From Bradyrhizobium sp. CCBAU 51765 (GTDB lineage: Bacteria > Pseudomonadota > Alphaproteobacteria > Rhizobiales > Xanthobacteraceae), in assembly GCF_015291725.1 (NCBI RefSeq), contig NZ_CP030038.1, forward strand, positions 8,049,001 through 8,113,000: a stretch of DNA of 64,000 nucleotides, given 5' to 3'. The notes under the pieces were generated by a model. That model was not told the DNA's origin. It saw only the letters and a program-made list of their open reading frames with translations, and ran no database searches. The position numbers and the translations under genes were made by a program. Below, piece by piece: positions 16,907-25,308 of this stretch. Numbering within the stretch: position 1 is the first letter of the stretch; every line of letters starts with the position of its first letter.

Positions 16907-17569
16907 ATGTATCAGTGGGACTTCGGCATCCTCTGGAGCTATCGCTGGCTCTTTCTCAACGGGCTCGGCGTCACCGTCGGCTTCACCATCGTCATCGTCG
17001 TATGCGGATTGCTGTTCGGCCTGTTGGGAGCGTTCGGCAGCCTGTCGCGCTTCAAGGCGTTGCGCCTTCTCGCCCTCACCTTCATCGAGGCGTTCCGCTG
17101 CACGCCGATCCTGGTGCAGCTGATCTGGTTCTATTACGCGCTACCGATCCTCGCCGGTGTGGAGATGACGCCGATTACCGCCTCGGCGCTGGCGCTGGCG
17201 CTCTATGGCGGCTCGTTCTATTCGGAGATCATCCGCGGCGGCATCGTCTCGATCGACAAGGGCCAGTCGGAAGCCGGCGCCGCACTCGGCATGACTCCGA
17301 GCCAGAGCATGCGGCGCATCGTGCTGCCGCAGGCGATCAAGCGCATGATTCCGGCGCTGATGAACCAGTCGATCATCCAGTTCAAGAACACCTCGCTGGT
17401 CTCGGTGCTGGCGGTCCCCGATCTCGTCTATCAGAGCCAGGTCGCGGCCCATGACAGCTACCGGCCGCTGGAAACCTACACCGCGGTTGCGGTCGCCTAT
17501 GCCGCGATCCTGATTCCGCTCACCATCCTTGTTCGCCGCGGCGAGAAGCGACTGGCGGTCGGCGAATGA
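16907..17569 (+). CDS. ABC transporter permease, polar amino acid type (HisM family)
   Basis: A 220-residue inner-membrane permease with about five transmembrane segments. The HEAT/HisM-type signature 'EAFRCTPILVQLIWFYYALP' in the first half and the EAA loop 'EAGAALGMTPSQSMRRIVLP' (ATPase contact) are intact. Such permeases act as homo- or heterodimers; only one permease gene is present, so a homodimer is expected. It overlaps the ATPase gene by 4 bp (ATGA). The weak ribosome binding site and the upstream hairpin suggest lower expression than the binding protein. Confidence 0.92.
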   Translation: MYQWDFGILWSYRWLFLNGLGVTVGFTIVIVVCGLLFGLLGAFGSLSRFKALRLLALTFIEAFRCTPILVQLIWFYYALPILAGVEMTPITASALALALYGGSFYSEIIRGGIVSIDKGQSEAGAALGMTPSQSMRRIVLPQAIKRMIPALMNQSIIQFKNTSLVSVLAVPDLVYQSQVAAHDSYRPLETYTAVAVAYAAILIPLTILVRRGEKRLAVGE

Positions 17570-18360
17570 GCGAGACGTCCAAAATCGAGATCCGGGCTCT
17601 GCGCAAGCGCTTCGGCAGCAACGAGGTCCTCAAGAACATCAATCTCGACGTCGCCAAGGGCGGCGTCGTGGCGCTGATCGGCCCGTCGGGTTCCGGCAAG
17701 TCGACGCTGCTCCGCTGCATCAATCTGCTGGTCGTGCCCGACGGCGGCAGCGTTCGTGTCGGCGATACGAGGTTTGCGTTCGGTGATGGTACGAAGCTTC
17801 CTGATACGAAGACTCTGGCAAAATTTCGCGCCACCACCGGCATGGTGTTCCAGCACTTCAACCTGTTTCCGCACATGACGACGCTGCAGAACGTCATGGA
17901 GGGGCCGGTCACGGTGCGGCGCATGGCCAAGGCCGACGCCGAGAGGCTCGCGCGGGCGCAGCTGGCCAAGGTCGGCCTCGCCGAAAAGGCAGATCAATAT
18001 CCGCTGACGCTGTCCGGCGGCCAGAAGCAGCGCGTCGCCATCGCGCGGGCGCTCGCCATGGAGCCAGATGTCATGCTGTTCGACGAGGCGACCTCGGCGC
18101 TCGACCCTGAATTGGTCGGCGAGGTGCTCAACGTGATCCAGCAACTGGCGTCCGAAGGCATGACCATGGTGATCGTGACCCACGAGATTGCGTTCGCCCG
18201 CGAGGTCGCCGACCGCCTCGTCTTCATGCGCGATGGTATCGTCGTCGAGGAAGGCCCGGCGCGGCAGGTGATCGATAATCCCCAGGAGGCCGCGACACGT
18301 GCCTTCCTCAGCCATTTCCACCGCACCGGCGCGCTGCCGCCGGCAAATACAGTATCGTGA
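17566..18360 (+). CDS. ABC transporter ATP-binding protein, polar amino acid type
   Basis: A 264-residue ATPase. Walker A is GPSGSGKST, the Q-loop is in 'GMVFQHFNLFPHMT', the signature is LSGGQKQR, Walker B is VMLFDEATSALDPE and the H-loop is VTHE. The sequence is closest to the GlnQ/HisP type ('FPHMTTLQNVMEGP'). It completes the transporter at 15917-18360. The stop overlaps the next ATG (TGATG), so the dehydrogenase-like gene is translationally coupled. Confidence 0.94.
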   Translation: MSETSKIEIRALRKRFGSNEVLKNINLDVAKGGVVALIGPSGSGKSTLLRCINLLVVPDGGSVRVGDTRFAFGDGTKLPDTKTLAKFRATTGMVFQHFNLFPHMTTLQNVMEGPVTVRRMAKADAERLARAQLAKVGLAEKADQYPLTLSGGQKQRVAIARALAMEPDVMLFDEATSALDPELVGEVLNVIQQLASEGMTMVIVTHEIAFAREVADRLVFMRDGIVVEEGPARQVIDNPQEAATRAFLSHFHRTGALPPANTVS

Positions 18361-19115
18361 TGTCCGAAATCAATCGCGTCTATCTCGTCACCGGCGCCGC
18401 CAGCGGCATCGGTCGCGCCACTGCAAAACTGCTCGCCGCGCCCGGCATCGGGCTTGTGCTGCACACGCGTTCCAACGCAGAAGGCCTGGACGCCGCCGCG
18501 GCGGAAGCCGAAGCCAAAGGTGCCGTCGTCGCAAAATGCCTCGGCGATCTCGCCGAGGAAGCGGCCGTCACCGACGCCATCACCGCCGCGCAAACAGCCT
18601 TTGGCCGCCTCGACGGATTGGTCCTCGTCGGTGGCCATGCCCGCCGCGGCAGCGCGATCGGCACGCCGGCGGACCAGTTTCGCCAAGCGATGGATGAATC
18701 GGCGGTGGCATTCACGCGGATGGTCGAGGCCGCGCTTCAGCTGCTGCGCGCGGGACGTGACGCGCGGATCGTTGCAGTCTCCTCCTTCGTGGCACATGCG
18801 ATCCGCCCCGAATTCGCGCCGTTTGCGGCCACGGCTGCGAGCCGCTCGGCGCTGGAAGCCCTGGTGCGGCTGACCGCAGTCGAACTCGCCAGCGACGGCA
18901 TCACCGTCAATGCGGTGGCGCCCGGCCTCATCGTCAAGGACAAGCCCAGCGAGAGCCGGCTCTCGCCCGAGCAGATCGCTGCCACCGAGGCGTTGATCCC
19001 GATGCGCCGGCGCGGGCGGCCGGAGGAAGTCGCCGAGATCATCGCGTTCCTCGCATCCCCCAAAGCATCCTACGTCACCGGCCAGGTCTGGCACGTCAAT
19101 GGAGGCCTGACATGA
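18360..19115 (+). CDS. Short-chain dehydrogenase/reductase-like protein lacking the Tyr-Lys catalytic pair
   Basis: A 251-residue classical-SDR-fold protein. The N-terminal cofactor motif TGAASGIGRA (residues 11-20) is intact, and Ser141-Ser142 keep the catalytic serine position. At the catalytic YxxxK motif, however, the sequence is Thr158-A-A-S-Arg162, and the usual NNAG motif is replaced by VGGHA. The flanking sequence 'SALEALVRLTAVELASDGIT' aligns cleanly, so the loss is not an alignment artefact. It may bind NAD(P) without classical dehydrogenase activity. It is coupled to the ABC ATPase (TGATG) and overlaps the next gene by 4 bp. A sequencing error cannot explain two separate codon changes. 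Confidence 0.85.
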   Translation: MSEINRVYLVTGAASGIGRATAKLLAAPGIGLVLHTRSNAEGLDAAAAEAEAKGAVVAKCLGDLAEEAAVTDAITAAQTAFGRLDGLVLVGGHARRGSAIGTPADQFRQAMDESAVAFTRMVEAALQLLRAGRDARIVAVSSFVAHAIRPEFAPFAATAASRSALEALVRLTAVELASDGITVNAVAPGLIVKDKPSESRLSPEQIAATEALIPMRRRGRPEEVAEIIAFLASPKASYVTGQVWHVNGGLT

Positions 19116-20239
19116 CCGAAGCAACGATCGAGCGCCTCAGGCTGTTCCTGATCGAAAGCCCGATCAAGATGGCGCGCCTGCAGGGCGTCGGCAACGTCAA
19201 GGGTACGGTGAAGCGCGTCCTGATCGAGCTGACGTCGAGCGACGGCGTGGTCGGCTGGGGCGAGGCCGCGCCGTGGGAGGTGTTCACCGGCACGCCCGAG
19301 GCGGCGTTCTCGGCGATCGACATCTATCTGCGACCCATCGTGCTCGGCAAACCCGTGCGCCGCATCCGCGCGCTGATGGCCGAGCTGGACCGCGCGCTGG
19401 TCGGCCATGCCGAAGCCAAGGTCGCGATCGAAATGGCGCTGCTCGACATCGTGGGCAAGTCGTCGGGACTTTCGGTTGCCGACCTGCTCGGCGGCCGGGT
19501 GCGCGACACGATCCCGCTTTCCTTCTCGATTGCCGATCCCGATTTCGCCGCCGATCTCGAGCGCATGCGAACGATGATTCCGGACGGCAACGTCATCTAC
19601 AAGGTCAAGACCGGCGTGAAGCCGCATCGCGAGGACCTCGCGCATCTCGAGGCGATCCGGAATGAATTCGGCGACAGGGTCGATCTGCGCGTCGACTACA
19701 ACCAGGCGCTGGCGCCGTTCGGCGCCATCAAGATCCTGCGCGACGTCGAAGAGTTCGCGCCAACCTTCATCGAGCAGCCGGTGCCGCGCAAATATCTCGA
19801 CGTGATGGCTCAGCTCACCGCGGCGCTGGAAACGCCAGTGCTGGCCGACGAGAGCTGCTTCGACCGTCGCGACATGATGGAGGTGGTGCGCCGCGAGGCG
19901 GCCGACGCCATCTCGATCAAGCTGATGAAGGCTGGCGGCCTGTTCGAGGCACAGGCCATCATGGCGATCGCCGACATCGCCGGCCTGCCCGGCTATGGCG
20001 GCACGCTGTGGGAGGGCGGCATCGGGCTTGCCGCTGGCACGCAGCTGATCGCGGCAACGCCCGGCATCTCGCTCGGCTGCGAATTCTACATGCCGCATCA
20101 CGTGCTGACCGAGGACGTGCTGGAAGAGCGCGTTGCGAACCGAGCCGGCCACGTCGTGGTCCCCGACGGCCCGGGCCTCGGCATCCGCGTCAGCGAGGCC
20201 TCGATCCGTGCCAATGCCCGAGTGCTGGCGGAGGCGTGA
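19112..20239 (+). CDS. Enolase-superfamily enzyme, muconate-lactonizing subgroup
   Basis: A 375-residue mandelate racemase/muconate cycloisomerase-like protein. The catalytic Lys pair lies in VIYKVKTG (KxK), metal ligands are Asp in RVDYN, Glu in FIEQP and Asp/Glu in LADES, and the second catalytic Lys is in SIKLMKAGG. This pattern marks the MLE subgroup, which includes cycloisomerases, dipeptide epimerases, N-acylamino acid racemases and hydroxyproline-betaine epimerases. An acylated or cyclic amino acid is a fair guess because it is the last gene of an amino-acid-type ABC operon. The specific reaction cannot be read from sequence. Confidence 0.87.
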   Translation: MTEATIERLRLFLIESPIKMARLQGVGNVKGTVKRVLIELTSSDGVVGWGEAAPWEVFTGTPEAAFSAIDIYLRPIVLGKPVRRIRALMAELDRALVGHAEAKVAIEMALLDIVGKSSGLSVADLLGGRVRDTIPLSFSIADPDFAADLERMRTMIPDGNVIYKVKTGVKPHREDLAHLEAIRNEFGDRVDLRVDYNQALAPFGAIKILRDVEEFAPTFIEQPVPRKYLDVMAQLTAALETPVLADESCFDRRDMMEVVRREAADAISIKLMKAGGLFEAQAIMAIADIAGLPGYGGTLWEGGIGLAAGTQLIAATPGISLGCEFYMPHHVLTEDVLEERVANRAGHVVVPDGPGLGIRVSEASIRANARVLAEA

Positions 20240-20268
20240 GGGGCCGCCGGCACCGCCAGAAACTCGGT

Positions 20269-20423
20269 CGTCGTCCCGGGCAAGCGTTAGCGCAGACCCG
20301 GGATCCACAACCACAGGATTGAGTTTGGCGAAGATTCGGAGTTGCCAGCTCGCGCAATATCCACTCCCTGTGGTTATAGGTCCCGGATCTGCGTGCGCTC
20401 GGGCGCGCTTGTCCGGGACGACG
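20269..20423. repeat. Long intergenic palindrome, family D, copy 2
   Basis: About 155 bp filling most of the gap before the HIT gene. Outer arms cgtcgtcccgggcaagcg and cgcttgtccgggacgacg, then inner arms 'gacccgggatccacaaccacag' and 'tgtggttataggtcccgg' are inverted copies (given here in parts), with a central AT-richer spacer. No reading frame of interest. Confidence 0.8.
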
Positions 20424-20518
20424 AGCGTGTATGCAGTTGCCATCCTTCCCCTATCGGAATCGCTATCGTATGGTCGGGCCAAACAAGCCCGCTCCCATCG
20501 GGCCATCCGGAAACGCAT

Positions 20519-20938
20519 ATGCCCGAACCCGCCTGGTCGCTGCACTCCCGCCTGAAAGAGGACACCATCGACATCGGCGATCTGCCGCTGTCGAAAGTGC
20601 TGGTCATCAAGGACGCGCATTATCCCTGGCTGCTGCTGGTGCCGCGACGGGCCGACGCGGTCGAGATCATCGATCTCGACGAGGTGCAGCAGGCGCAGCT
20701 GATGACCGAGATCTCCCGTGTCTCGCGCGCGCTGAAGGAGATCACCAGATGCGACAAGCTCAACATCGCCGCGCTCGGCAACCTCGTGCCGCAGCTTCAC
20801 GTCCACATCATCGCGCGCCGGACCAGTGACGCGGCCTGGCCGCGGCCGGTGTGGGGCGTGATGCAGCCGCTGGCGCACGACGCCACCGAGGTGCAGAATT
20901 TCATCAGCGCGCTCCGCCGCAAGATCTGGTTGGGTTGA
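20519..20938 (+). CDS. HIT family nucleotide-binding protein
   Basis: A 139-residue HIT (histidine triad) protein. The active-site segment is PQLHVHIIAR: the catalytic central His and the third His are present, while the first His of the HxHxH triad is Gln, a known variant in proteobacterial HIT proteins. The family hydrolyses or transfers nucleotidyl groups (for example Ap4A, AMP-lysine). The ATG at 20519 gives the usual N-terminus ahead of 'IGDLPLSKVLVIKD' and follows the palindrome. nudC starts 11 bp downstream, so two nucleotide-housekeeping enzymes share a transcript. Confidence 0.88.
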   Translation: MPEPAWSLHSRLKEDTIDIGDLPLSKVLVIKDAHYPWLLLVPRRADAVEIIDLDEVQQAQLMTEISRVSRALKEITRCDKLNIAALGNLVPQLHVHIIARRTSDAAWPRPVWGVMQPLAHDATEVQNFISALRRKIWLG

Positions 20939-20949
20939 AAGAACGAGAA

Positions 20950-21894
20950 ATGTCAGCATTCGACGCGTTTCCGCTGGGACAGCCGGCCTTCGTCACCAAC
21001 ATCCTCGACCGCGCCGCGCATCTGCGCCGCGACGACGAGAAGCTGTTCGCGCTCGAGCAGAAGCCGTCATCGCGCGCCTATGTGGTCTATCGCGACTCGC
21101 TGCTGGTGAAGCGCGAGGGCGAGACGGTGCGCGCGCTGCTCTCGATCGACGAGGCGCTGAAGTGCGGCGCCAATCCCGGCACGATCTTCTTGGGCCTGCG
21201 CGATGGCGCTGCCGTGTTCGGGATGGGGATATCGCAGGCCGCCGCCGAGAAGCTGGTCGGCCGGGAGGACTACACCGTAACCGAGTTGCGCGGCATGGCG
21301 ATGCAGGGGGCGCTTCCGCCACAGGAACTGTCGGCGATCGCGATGGCGAAGTCGATGGTGAGCTGGCATCAGCGCCACGGCTATTGCGCCAATTGCGGCA
21401 CGCGGAGCGCGATGAAGGAAGGCGGCTGGAAGCGCGACTGCCCGGCCTGCAAGGCCGAGCATTTTCCGCGCACCGACCCCGTCGTGATCATGCTGGTGGC
21501 GTCCGGCGACAAATGCCTGCTCGGCCGTCAGAAGCAGTTTCCGCCCGGCATGTATTCCTGCCTCGCCGGCTTCGTTGAGGCGGCCGAGACCATCGAGGAC
21601 GCGGTGCGCCGCGAAATCCTGGAAGAGTCGGGCATTCGCTGCACCGACGTGCAGTACTACATGACCCAGCCCTGGCCCTATCCGTCATCGCTGATGATCG
21701 GCTGCAGCGCACGGGCGCTGAACGAGGACATCGTCGTCGATCGCATGGAGCTGGAAGACGCGCGCTGGTTCACGCGCGAGGAGGCGGCCCTGATGCTGAC
21801 GCGGACGCATCCCGACGGACTCGCCGGCCCGCATCCCTTCGCGATCGCTCACCATCTGCTCGGGCGCTGGGTGCACGACAAGAGCAGCACCTGA
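20950..21894 (+). CDS. nudC: NAD(+)/NADH diphosphatase NudC
   Basis: A 314-residue Nudix hydrolase that cleaves NAD(H) to NMN(H) and AMP and removes NAD caps from RNA. The zinc ribbon CANCG...CPAC is at about residues 145-165; the Nudix box is GFVEAAETIEDAVRREILEE continuing SGI; and the NudC-specific motif TQPWPYPSSLMIG follows. The ATG at 20950, with a GAACGAGA purine stretch upstream, is preferred over earlier in-frame ATGs that overlap the HIT gene. Confidence 0.93.
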   Translation: MSAFDAFPLGQPAFVTNILDRAAHLRRDDEKLFALEQKPSSRAYVVYRDSLLVKREGETVRALLSIDEALKCGANPGTIFLGLRDGAAVFGMGISQAAAEKLVGREDYTVTELRGMAMQGALPPQELSAIAMAKSMVSWHQRHGYCANCGTRSAMKEGGWKRDCPACKAEHFPRTDPVVIMLVASGDKCLLGRQKQFPPGMYSCLAGFVEAAETIEDAVRREILEESGIRCTDVQYYMTQPWPYPSSLMIGCSARALNEDIVVDRMELEDARWFTREEAALMLTRTHPDGLAGPHPFAIAHHLLGRWVHDKSST

Positions 21895-22183
21895 GCCGGG
21901 ACCATCGATAGCCGGGATCGCGCCGCGCATTCTCCTCCATGGCGCCTTCACGCTCCGGCTTGCCGAGGGCGAGGGGGCACGCGAGGCGGTGCGGCCGCCG
22001 CAGCACTGAAATGCGCCCGCCATGGCAGCGGCCTTGCCGTCCCGCAACGCATTGAAGCTGAAGAGCTTTTGCTCAACCGGCCCTAGAGCAGTTCCACTGC
22101 GCCGCGAAGATTATAGGCTTGTCGTGGAAGGATTTTCTCTATATCAGGGGAATCAGCTCCTTAAATGAAACAAAGTTCTTCAA

Positions 22184-22693
22184 ATGACTGATGTCGCTGT
22201 CCAGGTTCCCGAGTCCAGCCGCCGCCTCGATGCCATCGACCGCAAGATCCTGATGGTCCTTCAGGAGGATGCCTCCCTGTCGGTCGCCGAAATCGGCGAC
22301 CGCGTCGGCCTGTCCTCGACCCCCTGCTGGAAGCGCATCCAGCGCCTGGAGGCCGACGGCGTGATCATCAAGCGCGTGGCGCTGGTCGACCAGAACAAGA
22401 TCGGCCTCGGCATCTCCGTGTTCGTGTCGGTCGAGAGCGCCGATCACTCGGACGCCTGGCTCAAGCGGTTCGCCGAAGCCGTCAGCGCCATGCCGGAGGT
22501 GATGGAGTTCTATCGCATGGCCGGCGACGTCGACTACATGCTCCGCGTCGTGGTCGCGGACATGCAGGCCTATGACGTGTTCTACAAGAAGCTGATCAGC
22601 GCGGTGCCGCTGAAGAACGTCACCTCGCGCTTCGCGATGGAGAAGATCAAGTCGGTGACCGCGTTGCCGATTCCCGCGGTGGTGACGGCCTGA
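22184..22693 (+). CDS. Lrp/AsnC family transcriptional regulator
   Basis: A 169-residue regulator. The N-terminal helix-turn-helix (LDAIDRKILMVLQEDASLSV ... VGLSSTPCWKRIQRLE) is followed by the AsnC ligand-binding domain (SVFVSVES ... EVMEFYRMAGDVDYML). Lrp-type proteins sense amino acids as octamers. No clear target lies next to it. The AT-rich region 22120-22180 directly upstream is a likely promoter and autoregulatory site. The 289-bp gap after nudC (21895-22183) otherwise shows no feature I can support. Confidence 0.92.
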   Translation: MTDVAVQVPESSRRLDAIDRKILMVLQEDASLSVAEIGDRVGLSSTPCWKRIQRLEADGVIIKRVALVDQNKIGLGISVFVSVESADHSDAWLKRFAEAVSAMPEVMEFYRMAGDVDYMLRVVVADMQAYDVFYKKLISAVPLKNVTSRFAMEKIKSVTALPIPAVVTA

Positions 22694-22708
22694 CGCCGAT
22701 TCTCATTT

Positions 22709-22747
22709 TGACGCGTTTTCTTCACGCGAACCGGTATTCACTTCGCT
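22709..22747. repeat. Fragment of family G repeat (cgcgttttcttcacgcgaac)
   Basis: Lies in the convergent gap between the Lrp gene and the histidine kinase. The segment tgacgcgttttcttcacgcg then aaccggt is the reverse complement of a similar segment at 55010-55045 (accggttcgcgtcacgaaaa then cgcgtca). It looks like a truncated copy of a dispersed repeat. Confidence 0.5.
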
Positions 22748-22757
22748 CAAGAACGCT

Positions 22758-24107
22758 TCAAGCCGGCCGAAATACCGGCAGGGTGACGCTGACGCGCGTG
22801 CCTCCGCCCGGCGCCGCGCCGATCTCGATCGTCCCGCCATGGGCCTCGACCAGGCTGCGGACGACGGCGAGACCAAGACCGGCGCCGCCGGTTGCGCGAT
22901 TGCGCGACTTCTCCAGCCGGTGGAACGGCTCGAGCACGGTCTGACGCTGATCGGCGGGAATTCCGGGTCCCTCGTCGCCGATCGACACGACGACGGCACC
23001 GTCCTTCAGGGCCGTGCGCACATGCGCGGCATGGCCATAGGCGAGTGCGTTGTCGATGATGTTGGCGAAGACCCGCCGCAGGGCGAGCCGGTCGCCGAGG
23101 ACGACGACGTCGCGCGCACGCTCGTCCGTGACCAGATCGACCGCCGCGCCCTGAGCATGCCGGTCGTTCACCTCGACGGCCACCAGCGCGGCGAGCTCGA
23201 CCATCTCCTGTGACAGACCGCCCGCACCCGCCCGCGTCGAGAGCAGCGCGTCATCGAGCAGGCGGATCATGTCGTCGATATCGGCGATCGCCCGCCGCCG
23301 CTCGGCATCGTCGGGAATGTGCTCGACCCGCAGCCGCAACCGTGTCGCAAAAGTCCTGACATCGTGGGCGATGCCGCCAACCAGCGTCATGCGCGCACGC
23401 AGCATCTCGGCAAGCCGCCCCTGCAAGCGGTTGAAGGCGGCGATGACGGCGCGGATCTCCGGCGCGCTGCGCCTTGCATCCGGCAGCGGCGGCGGATCGG
23501 CCGACAGGTCGACACGATCGACGGCGGCGGCGAGCCGCGCCAGCGGCCGCGTCTCGCGCTGCATGACCAAAAGCGCCAGCAGCGCAACGATCGAGCCGAA
23601 CAAGCCCGCGCCGAAACCCACCGGCAGCCCGAACTGGGTCACCGGCAGGCGGGTATAGGCATCGATGACCAGCAGATCGCCGTTGCGCAGGCCAATGCGG
23701 AATTCGATCGCATTGGCCATCAGCCGCGCGAGGCGGGGAAACAATCGACTGGCGCGGTGATCGGGCGGCGACACAATCTCCACGGGGCGGCCTGCAAGGC
23801 CGGCCGCATAGGTCTCGCGCAATTGTCGCTGCCGCTCCGGCGTCTCGCCGTCGACCGGCGCCCCCGACGGCACGATCCGCGCCATGAATTGCGGCGACGA
23901 CACTGCGTCGAGGACGGCCTGCCGTGCGTCGCCGACCGTGCCCTCGAGCAAGGTTGCAAGCGCATCCAGGCGCGCAGGCGATGGCCGCGTGAGCTCGTTC
24001 TCCTGCAGCGTCGTGCGGTAGAAGATCCCCACGAGCACGGTAACCACCACGATGAAGCCGACCAGTCCGATCAGCGCCAGCCGCGCGGCAAGCGTCACGC
24101 GCAGCAT
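22758..24107 (-). CDS. Sensor histidine kinase (RstB/EnvZ type)
   Basis: A 449-residue inner-membrane kinase. TM1 is at about residues 11-30, a periplasmic sensor at 31-158, TM2 at about 160-182, HAMP at about 183-235, then the dimerisation domain with His248 in GGIAHDVRTFATRLRL, and the HATPase domain with N-box NIIDNALAYG, DEGPGIP and GGAGLGLAVV. The proline that usually follows the phospho-accepting region (HDLRTP) is Phe here. The ATG overlaps the response-regulator stop (TGATG), so the pair is translationally coupled. The signal is unknown. Confidence 0.92.
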   Translation of the reverse strand: MLRVTLAARLALIGLVGFIVVVTVLVGIFYRTTLQENELTRPSPARLDALATLLEGTVGDARQAVLDAVSSPQFMARIVPSGAPVDGETPERQRQLRETYAAGLAGRPVEIVSPPDHRASRLFPRLARLMANAIEFRIGLRNGDLLVIDAYTRLPVTQFGLPVGFGAGLFGSIVALLALLVMQRETRPLARLAAAVDRVDLSADPPPLPDARRSAPEIRAVIAAFNRLQGRLAEMLRARMTLVGGIAHDVRTFATRLRLRVEHIPDDAERRRAIADIDDMIRLLDDALLSTRAGAGGLSQEMVELAALVAVEVNDRHAQGAAVDLVTDERARDVVVLGDRLALRRVFANIIDNALAYGHAAHVRTALKDGAVVVSIGDEGPGIPADQRQTVLEPFHRLEKSRNRATGGAGLGLAVVRSLVEAHGGTIEIGAAPGGGTRVSVTLPVFRPA

Positions 24108-24829
24108 CACGACACCTGCTTGACGGTCGCGGTGAACAGGTAGCCGCCGTTGCGCACCGTCGTGATCAGGTTGGAGCCGGGACTTGCACCGTCGAGCTTG
24201 CGGCGCAGCCGCGAGATCAGCATGTCGACGGTGCGGTCGAACGGCTCGGCCGAACGTCCGCGGGTCCAGTCGAGGATCTGGTCGCGCGTGAGCACCCTTC
24301 GCGGCCGCTGCACGAAGCAACCGAGCAGGTCGAACTCGGCGCTGGTTAATTGCAGCTCCGGCGCCTCGGCCCCGGTCGTCTCGACACTGCGCGCATCGAG
24401 ATCGATCACGAAGCGGTCGAACGCGAAGCGCCGGACCAGCGGCTTGGCCGGAGTCCCGTTGGCACGGCGCAGGATGGCGCGAACCCGCGCCAGCAGCTCG
24501 CGCGGACCGAACGGCTTCGTCAGGTAATCGTCCGCGCCCATCTCGAGGCCGACCACGCGATCGATCTCGTCGCTCTTGGCGGTCAGCATCAGGATCGGGA
24601 TAGCATCGTCGGCGCGCAGGCGGCGGCAGATCGACAGCCCGTCCTCGCCCGGCAGCATCAAATCGAGGATGACGAGGTCGGGCCGCAGGCGCTGGAGCAT
24701 GGAATCCATCGCCTTGCCGTCGGGGACACAGGCGACCTCGAACCCCTCGCGCCGCATGAAGTCGGCAACGAGGCGGCTGATCTCGGGATCGTCCTCCACC
24801 ATGAGAATCGTGGCTGCTTGCGCGTTCAT
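24107..24829 (-). CDS. OmpR-family response regulator (RstA-like)
   Basis: A 240-residue regulator. The receiver has the acidic pocket VEDD (11-14), phospho-acceptor Asp56 in VILDLMLPG, and the conserved LTAKSD and TKPFGP segments. The winged helix ends with FDRTVDMLISRLRRKL as recognition helix and TTVRNGGYLF as wing, a pattern close to E. coli RstA/OmpR. It precedes its kinase. The divergent region 24830-25012 contains a TGTTACA direct repeat that is a likely binding site, so autoregulation and control of the opposing genes are inferred. Confidence 0.93.
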   Translation of the reverse strand: MNAQAATILMVEDDPEISRLVADFMRREGFEVACVPDGKAMDSMLQRLRPDLVILDLMLPGEDGLSICRRLRADDAIPILMLTAKSDEIDRVVGLEMGADDYLTKPFGPRELLARVRAILRRANGTPAKPLVRRFAFDRFVIDLDARSVETTGAEAPELQLTSAEFDLLGCFVQRPRRVLTRDQILDWTRGRSAEPFDRTVDMLISRLRRKLDGASPGSNLITTVRNGGYLFTATVKQVS

Positions 24830-24878
24830 GGCTGCATTGTGGGCAACGGCTCGCGTCAGGCAAGGGCGCGGGCGCTGT

Positions 24879-24895
24879 TGTTACATAGTGTTACA
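24879..24895 (+). promoter_or_regulatory. TGTTACA direct repeat, RstA-box-like operator
   Basis: TGTTACA-TAG-TGTTACA, two 7-bp repeats spaced 10 bp start to start, the geometry used by OmpR-family dimers. The 14-mer at 24882-24895 differs at one defined position from the E. coli RstA box TACATNTNGTTACA (from memory of the literature). It lies 50 bp upstream of the response-regulator start and about 118 bp upstream of the opposing small gene. Confidence 0.6.
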
Positions 24896-25012
24896 CGGGT
24901 CGGACAAAGCCATAACAATCGTTTCGTTCCGGCAATGCGCCGCACACGCAGCAACTCCAGTCTCCTCCGCACGGCTCCCGCTCACGGCAGCCCCCAGAAG
25001 GAGACGACGACC

Positions 25013-25234
25013 ATGACCAAGCTTTTCCTCACCTCCCTCGTCATCGGCACCCTGTCGGTCGCCGCGGCGGCCGACGCCAATGCCTGGACGCGGTCGGCAA
25101 CGGCGAGCGGGCCGCGCGGCACCTCCAGCGTCACCGCGACCGGCGGCTGCGCCAACGGAAGCTGCACGCGCAACGTCACCCGCACCGGCCCGGCTGGCAA
25201 CACCTACACCCGCTCCGGCACGATCTCGCGCTGA
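25013..25234 (+). CDS. Small exported Gly/Thr-rich protein
   Basis: A 73-residue protein with a signal peptide (MTKLFLTSLVIGTLSVAAAA, cleavage near ANA) and a mature part of about 50 residues rich in Thr, Ser, Gly and Arg with semi-repeats (SATASGPRGTSSVTATGG, NVTRTGPAGNTYTRSG). Two cysteines lie six residues apart (GGCANGSCTRN). A strong ribosome binding site AGAAGGAG precedes the ATG. No function is recognised. It is divergent from the two-component system, across the putative operator, and probably leads a transcript with the next two genes. Confidence 0.75.
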   Translation: MTKLFLTSLVIGTLSVAAAADANAWTRSATASGPRGTSSVTATGGCANGSCTRNVTRTGPAGNTYTRSGTISR

Positions 25235-25308
25235 GCGGGCCGGACCGTCGCCGCACCCGGCCCCGGGCGGCGACGGTCCATCACTTCAGACCAGAAAGGA
25301 ACAGCATC

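Noticed and set aside
19070..20959. A 629-codon reverse reading frame opposite the enolase-family and HIT genes
   Set aside because: It crosses several well-supported genes and a palindrome on the other strand; no recognisable protein.
21905..22047. Short reverse frame in the gap after nudC
   Set aside because: No ribosome binding site, no domain, and Arg/Ala-rich shadow composition.
22758..24863. A 701-codon reverse frame that would fuse a long N-terminus to the histidine kinase
   Set aside because: The first 252 codons are the response-regulator gene read in the wrong frame; the kinase begins at the coupled ATG at 24107.
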